Translations under genes and position numbers: made by a program
Source: Ceratorhiza oryzae-sativae
Lineage: Eukaryota > Basidiomycota > Agaricomycetes > Cantharellales > Ceratobasidiaceae
Reading direction: 5' to 3'
DNA: 35,316 nt
Assembly (NCBI GenBank): GCA_030998015.1
Contig: JARWMV010000148.1
Span: 1-35,316 of the forward strand
Part shown: piece after piece, positions 31,187 to 35,316 of the stretch
Layout of the letters: every line of letters begins with the position of its first letter
Numbering within the stretch: the first letter of the stretch is position 1
The notes under the pieces: generated by a model
The model's input: the letters and a program-made list of their open reading frames with translations, nothing else
Database searches by the model: none
Told to the model about the DNA's origin: nothing

Positions 31187-33583
31187 CTAATGCAATGAAG
31201 GATCTGTGTCAAGATCCTCCCATACACGATTGAAGATGTACTCTGGCAAGCCAAAGCGTTCATCTTCATTGTACGCTAGTACTATTTTTCGCCATGTAGA
31301 TGTTAAATCACCAATTGCCAAGGGGCGTTTGCGAGATAATATCAGGCGTTGATTGACTAGTTGGGCAAGGGCGTCATCCTTTGTCCTAAGGTTTTTGCGT
31401 GCTGTCCTGTCCTGTATTCCAAGCCGCGCGGACCTGGGTAGGTGATCTTCTTCCTCCTGATCGGAGTCAGACTCACTAACCACCTCCGACACAGAAGCAA
31501 GGTTAGCTGTAACACGCGCCACCTTGCGACGCCGGGTTCTGCGTGGGGGCTGTGCCACCCCCACCTCGAACAGTGTGAGCTGTCGAGCTTTTTGCCTTGG
31601 AACAACATCTTTGTTCCATTCACTAAGTATCGCATTATGTACTTCGTGTATGTCAACGTAATCCCATACTGGATTAAACACTGTCTTAATGACGTGCAAC
31701 CTGCCTGTCTGTTCTGATGCGACATCTTTTGGAGCCAATCGGTTCCTCCAGCGTTCAGTTGCATGCTTATTCAGCCATGTTTTAATACAGTGAGGTGGGT
31801 ACCCCCTGGCCAAGTACAGATCCCGCAGATCCTTCAAGGCCAGTTCATAGTACTCCTTGGTACTTGATAGGGTAGCCATCCTGGTAATCTCACCAATGAA
31901 GGTACCTCTTTTGACATCAAGAGGATGGTGAGAAGCCCATGGGATACGTTCCTGATTGTTCTGCGCTTTCTTGTACACTCTATAATGGACGCGGTCATCC
32001 TTTATAAATATAAACATATCCAGAAAGATAGAGAAATCTCTATTTGCAGACCACACGATTTCGCAACCATCGAACTTGATACCGCCACATATTTTCAAGG
32101 CTTCTTCATGGTCATCTGCCTCTACTATAGCTAGTACATCGTCGATATACCTTCGGTAGAATAAAATTCTTGGCTCCGTTGGTATAAATTGTTCCTCAAA
32201 GTAGGCCCCATAAAGGTTGGCTATGTCTGGGGATGACGCTACCCCCATAGCCAGGCCTTTGAGTTGCCTATAGAACTGGTCTTGAAATCGGAAGATAAGG
32301 TTATCGTTAGCTATGTCGAAAAGATCATAGAACGCCTTCATCTTATGGATCTGGTTTTCTGACAATTCTCCCAATTCATCATTGTCATTAAACCATTCCG
32401 GATAGTAGTGGTCTATACAATACGTAGCCACAATCTTCCTACTCTCAAAGAGTGGAACATTTGGATAATAGGCCGTGACGTCGCCTGAAACTATCCATAC
32501 TTTCCGATCCTTGGGGAGTTTCACCCCTTCAAGTGCTATAGCTAGCGCCTTACTTCCTTCTAATACGTAAGGCCGCGCCTTGACTATAGGCTTGAGTAAA
32601 TGGCTGAAAATCTTAGCGGCTGGATTTACCATCGCTGAGTGACATGGAACGATTGGTCTCATTTTCCATGGGTTTTTATGTATCTTGGGGATACCATAAA
32701 ACCTGGGCATCCCTTTCCAGGGATCCCATTCAGGGATAGTGTGTACACACCACTTGCGTTGCTGTTTAGAGACACCGGGCCATTCCCCTTCTTTAGCCAG
32801 TTTCCTAATAGCCTCACGTTTTCTAACCATATGTCCTAATGCTATGAATGGGACTATCTTTTGATAGTCTGCGGATTCGAGCATTTTAAGGCACTGCTGA
32901 AGGTACCATTCACGTGTTACGACCGCACATCCGAGGTTTTTGTCCGTGGGAAGGACTAAATATCCACCGTTGTCGATGAAGTCCTTAACAGGCTTTAACT
33001 GCACAAGACCGTGATCTCTTGGCAATCCATGAGGGGGAATAGCATCGAGCATTTGCTCAATAGACGCTTGCCCTTTCTCAAGACCTGCTTCCATGTTTCG
33101 ACTCATATCAGGTGCACCTTCTGAGGTTTTGCCTTTAAAGTCGAATTGCGGTAAGTACTCTGCTTCAGCATCATCGTCAGCATCTTTATTCAGGAAGAAA
33201 TACTTCCATCTTAACCGGTTGCAAAAATCTTGCCACGCGTTACTAACGATCGAGCGATTCACAGGTGAGAACAACATATATTTCAAACCAGCAGACAGAT
33301 GAATCGATACATTAATGGGGAGAACTACCCCCGGCCCAACATGAACCCCTTTCCTAAACGACGCCAACCTCCTTATATCATAAGGGACGCGCTCGAGTAG
33401 GACCTTGATGGCTATATTAATTGGTAAGTATAAAATATCGTCTGGATAACTAGACGGATGTTCATACCTCCATTCAGAGCTTCTGATCACTTGGATCTTC
33501 TGCTCGGCCAGCGTTGGAATTGTTGCCGCCTTTGTTCTTGTTCGCGCCTTGGCCCTTGAACTTGCGTTTCTGGGCAGGGCCAT
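31187..33583 (-). CDS. Penelope-like reverse transcriptase (ORF2)
   Basis: 798 aa from the first ATG (33583); the frame is open a few codons upstream (TTG at 33601). RT motifs, numbered from that TTG: PTDKNLG (218-224), a PLE-typical MPRFYGIPKIHK (298-309), motif A SGDVTAYYPNVPL (372-384), motif B GLAMGVASSPDIANLY (449-464), motif C FYRRYIDDVLAIV (481-493, catalytic YIDD) and DFSIFLDMFIF (522-532). A thumb-like region follows (SHHPLDVKRGTFIGEITR). The C-terminus has a basic RRTRRRKVAR patch and an acidic run (SDSDQEEED); no GIY-YIG endonuclease is visible. It would copy element RNA onto an exposed 3' end. It overlaps ORF1 by about 100 bp in another frame. All catalytic residues are present. 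Confidence 0.88.
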   Translation of the reverse strand: MALPRNASSRAKARTRTKAATIPTLAEQKIQVIRSSEWRYEHPSSYPDDILYLPINIAIKVLLERVPYDIRRLASFRKGVHVGPGVVLPINVSIHLSAGLKYMLFSPVNRSIVSNAWQDFCNRLRWKYFFLNKDADDDAEAEYLPQFDFKGKTSEGAPDMSRNMEAGLEKGQASIEQMLDAIPPHGLPRDHGLVQLKPVKDFIDNGGYLVLPTDKNLGCAVVTREWYLQQCLKMLESADYQKIVPFIALGHMVRKREAIRKLAKEGEWPGVSKQQRKWCVHTIPEWDPWKGMPRFYGIPKIHKNPWKMRPIVPCHSAMVNPAAKIFSHLLKPIVKARPYVLEGSKALAIALEGVKLPKDRKVWIVSGDVTAYYPNVPLFESRKIVATYCIDHYYPEWFNDNDELGELSENQIHKMKAFYDLFDIANDNLIFRFQDQFYRQLKGLAMGVASSPDIANLYGAYFEEQFIPTEPRILFYRRYIDDVLAIVEADDHEEALKICGGIKFDGCEIVWSANRDFSIFLDMFIFIKDDRVHYRVYKKAQNNQERIPWASHHPLDVKRGTFIGEITRMATLSSTKEYYELALKDLRDLYLARGYPPHCIKTWLNKHATERWRNRLAPKDVASEQTGRLHVIKTVFNPVWDYVDIHEVHNAILSEWNKDVVPRQKARQLTLFEVGVAQPPRRTRRRKVARVTANLASVSEVVSESDSDQEEEDHLPRSARLGIQDRTARKNLRTKDDALAQLVNQRLILSRKRPLAIGDLTSTWRKIVLAYNEDERFGLPEYIFNRVWEDLDTDPSLH

Positions 33584-33701
33584 AGTGGAGGGGGGCCGCA
33601 AGTCCTGTCTTGGGACTCGTATGGCCTGTCTTCCCCTTGCCTTTGCGCGCGATCGGGCCTAATTTGGGAGCCTTGCCCTTGGGAGCGGGCTTGGCGATCG
33701 G
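33474..33701 (-). CDS. Basic Lys/Gly-rich tail frame, likely true C-terminus of ORF1
   Basis: A third minus frame, open from just after a TAG (33702-33704) to a TGA at 33474-33476, reads as a Lys/Gly/Pro-rich segment (IAKPAPKGKAPKLG, YGPAQKRKFKGQGANKNKG) typical of nucleic-acid-binding tails. The ORF1 frame over the same stretch is a less natural Arg/Gln mix. It is +1 relative to ORF1 and would be entered near GGTTTAGCCG at about 33700, either by a 1-bp mutation or by +1 ribosomal frameshifting. Confidence 0.45.
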   Translation of the reverse strand, partial: PIAKPAPKGKAPKLGPIARKGKGKTGHTSPKTGLAAPLHYGPAQKRKFKGQGANKNKGGNNSNAGRAEDPSDQKL

Positions 33702-34593
33702 CTAAACCGACATTAGGTTGTGAGCTACCCGACCAATCGAAAATACTCACATTTTGATTAAGCGCACGCTTAATCTCTGCACCAACCATGGCCCTGATGG
33801 CGGCCGGGTCCATGGGTTTATCGTCGACGTCCATGTCAACGTCGGCAGCGTCCTTGATGGCCGTCTTCCTTGCCACCTTCACCTTCTCCGCGACCGCGCG
33901 AGCATTTTGGATCTCGATGATCCTGGTGCCGAAGGTGGGGAGGTCTGCAAGCAGACGGTCCTTTTCGCCTTTGCGGAAAGGGTCCTCCACATATTCGATA
34001 GCTGGAGGTTGACCCTCAACAGCCTCGGCAATGCGGGGGGCAATGGTACGTTGGAGCGCCACATAGGCGTCCTCGACCTTCCGCTTCCAAGTTGGGCACC
34101 AGACGTCGTGCGCCAACTGCGACCGGAGGAATGTTTCCTCAGCAGTCTTGAGTTCACGACCATGCGCGTACGCTTGGTCGACATAGGCTGTGTGGGCGGC
34201 AGAGAGTGTCTGCAACATCTCTGACCCTTGCGGGTTTGCCCTGAACTCCTTCGACACTTGCCACGCAGGTTCTTTCAAACCGCGGACTTGCGTCGGTAGC
34301 TCGCCCTTATTCATCGACTCGCCTAGACGAGCGACTACCCTCTGCACGTTATGGAACTTCTCCACTAGGGAGTTGAGCTCCTTAAACGGCTCGCGTAAGG
34401 TGTCCCTGTACGCGAGGGGGACGAGTTCCAAGAGCTCCGTCCAGCTCTTGGCATGCCCAGAGGCCACCATGCGCTTCTCTGCGTCAGCGATGGCGGCGGT
34501 AGACATGTGCCCTAATAGGGCCGGGGACATGGCACGGGCGAAGGACGGCATGGAGCCGGTCGCGGTCGAGGAACGGGCTTGGGGGGCGACCAT
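33487..34593 (-). CDS. ORF1 of the Penelope-like element, gag-like coiled-coil protein
   Basis: Start chosen at ATG 34593 (MVAPQARSSTATGSMPSF), just inside the element; the open frame extends upstream through the repeat to 34956. About 368 codons. The middle is helical with probable coiled coils (LREPFKELNSLVEKFHNVQ, ARAVAEKVKVARKTAIKDAA) and an acidic VDMDVDDKPMD patch. A role in RNA binding and particle assembly, as for ORF1 of other retroelements, is inferred; no zinc knuckle is seen. The last ~70 codons may be read in another frame in the active element. No internal stops. Confidence 0.6.
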   Translation of the reverse strand: MVAPQARSSTATGSMPSFARAMSPALLGHMSTAAIADAEKRMVASGHAKSWTELLELVPLAYRDTLREPFKELNSLVEKFHNVQRVVARLGESMNKGELPTQVRGLKEPAWQVSKEFRANPQGSEMLQTLSAAHTAYVDQAYAHGRELKTAEETFLRSQLAHDVWCPTWKRKVEDAYVALQRTIAPRIAEAVEGQPPAIEYVEDPFRKGEKDRLLADLPTFGTRIIEIQNARAVAEKVKVARKTAIKDAADVDMDVDDKPMDPAAIRAMVGAEIKRALNQNVSIFDWSGSSQPNVGLADRQARSQGQGSQIRPDRAQRQGEDRPYESQDRTCGPPPLWPCPETQVQGPRREQEQRRQQFQRWPSRRSK

Positions 34594-34632
34594 GTTAGCA
34601 AGCAGAGAAGAGGGGGCGGGGCACTCAATTGG

Positions 34633-35275
34633 GTTAGGTGGAGCGAGGAGTCGTGAGTGCGAGCGGAGCGAGCACGAGCGGCGACGAGCGGAAGAAAGGC
34701 TAAGAACTCCTAGGTAATCACCCGGGAGAGACTTTCGTAGATACTCATCAGAGCCCTTCCACTGTGTCTTTTTATGCCGTGGCAGACGAACATGCCACGT
34801 CACTGGCGTGAGAAACGCCAAGGGAAGAAGACTTAACCGAACAAAGGAGAAGAACAGCTGACTGATCCTGACCGCATGGTAACCGTCCATGTGATCACTC
34901 CTCCACACGACTGGCCAATCAGGGGGAGACACCTGACTAACGCCAAGAACCATCAAGGTCCGAACCGAGCTGATCCGTGTGAAGCCGAGGCTCCCACGGA
35001 CTCGGCGATCCGAAGATCAACCGGCCGAGGGCTCAACTCAGCTCCACCCAGACCCTGCCCGGGGAACCCTGAAGGTTCTCAAAGCGCTAGACCAGGCGCT
35101 CAGACCCTGAGGACCGAGAAGTGCCTGACTAAGTGACCAGAGATTTGTAATATATCCTGAGTCACGTGACACTTAGTCAGCTAGAGAGTAAAGGACAAGT
35201 CATCTAAGATGACTAATCCTCCCTTAACCATTACTTAATCTGGTTAGGATTAACGTTAGGTTAAGTTCGGTTAGG
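34633..35275 (+). repeat. Subtelomeric unit / pseudo-LTR copy B (643 bp)
   Basis: Direct repeat of 30502-31142. It begins in the GGGTTAGGTGGAGCG junction beside the 5' end of the Penelope-like element. The start of a third, truncated copy follows at 35271 (TTAGGTGGAGCGAGAGTCGT), with one base missing relative to A and B. Confidence 0.92.
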
Positions 35276-35297
35276 TGGAGCGAGAGTCGTGAGTGCG

Positions 35298-35316
35298 TTA
35301 GGTTAGGTAGGTTAGG
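35298..35316 (+). repeat. TTAGG-type telomere-like repeats at the window end
   Basis: Three to four units with one T missing: TTAGGTTAGGTAGGTTAGG. G-rich on the plus strand, as expected for a right-hand chromosome end. The array is short, so it may be either the real end cut by the assembly or an interstitial tract. Confidence 0.6.

Larger units (their letters stand above)
31164..34632 (-). mobile_element. Penelope-like retroelement without GIY-YIG endonuclease (Coprina/Athena-like)
   Basis: Minus-strand element with ORF1 (34593-33487) and ORF2 RT (33583-31187), set between two near-identical direct repeats with TTAGG motifs at each junction (GGGTTAGG at 34631-34638; telomere variants at 31103-31163). 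The 3' end faces the centromere side and the 5' end faces the chromosome end, the orientation known for endonuclease-lacking Penelope-like elements added to telomere ends. No stop interrupts ORF2. High CpG and long open frames suggest recent activity. Confidence 0.8.

Noticed and set aside
33754..34717. Plus-strand frames of 156 and 175 codons opposite ORF1
   Set aside because: They are antisense shadows produced by the GC-rich codons of ORF1.

Overview
The window looks like a repeat-packed subtelomeric stretch of a filamentous basidiomycete genome, probably an agaricomycete. Evidence: Ty3/gypsy chromoviruses with C-terminal chromodomains, a Ty1/copia remnant, 50-60 bp GT-AG introns, a Penelope-like retroelement of the endonuclease-lacking telomeric type, and TTAGG-type repeats ending the sequence at the right edge. 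No conserved housekeeping gene was recognised. The species cannot be named from sequence alone.

Layout. 1-5438: Ty3/gypsy element A, minus strand, running off the left edge (integrase start, RT/RNase H, protease, gag, an unusual zinc-finger/coiled-coil ORF before gag, probable 5' LTR). 5439-6820: 3' end of a Ty1/copia element with LTR. 6821-7491 and 11825-12497: one ~672 bp repeat in two inverted copies. 7492-12550: Ty3/gypsy element B, plus strand, lacking most of gag, with a 505 bp solo LTR inserted in its integrase. 12551-13120: a minus-strand LTR with its polypurine tract. 13416-14562: a broken Rep gene (HUH endonuclease plus superfamily 3 helicase) of the kind found in CRESS-DNA viruses and related fungal elements. 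15527-18398: three intact minus-strand ORFs of unknown function, one a small single-pass membrane protein. 18719-21850: 5'-truncated Ty3/gypsy element C, minus strand, cut at a TTAGGTTAGG motif. 22197-22525: a 74 bp palindromic minisatellite. 24570-26944 and ~27350-30507: two divergent intron-containing genes, one with a ParB/sulfiredoxin-like domain and one with a Ulp1-type cysteine protease domain. 30502-35316: a Penelope-like element (ORF1 plus RT) between two 641/643 bp near-identical direct repeats, each bounded by TTAGG, ending in short TTAGG repeats.

Two sequence regimes are visible. The inner part (1 to ~30500) is poor in CpG, and its broken genes carry many TGA stops where CGA is expected, which suggests cytosine-methylation or RIP-like decay. 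The telomere-side 4.8 kb is CpG-rich with long open frames and near-identical repeats, so it looks young. The Ulp1 gene reads straight into the first TTAGG motif, consistent with a chromosome break healed by telomere or Penelope-element addition. The most unusual content is the telomeric Penelope element, the three-ORF block, the Rep pseudogene and the ParB/Ulp1 pair.
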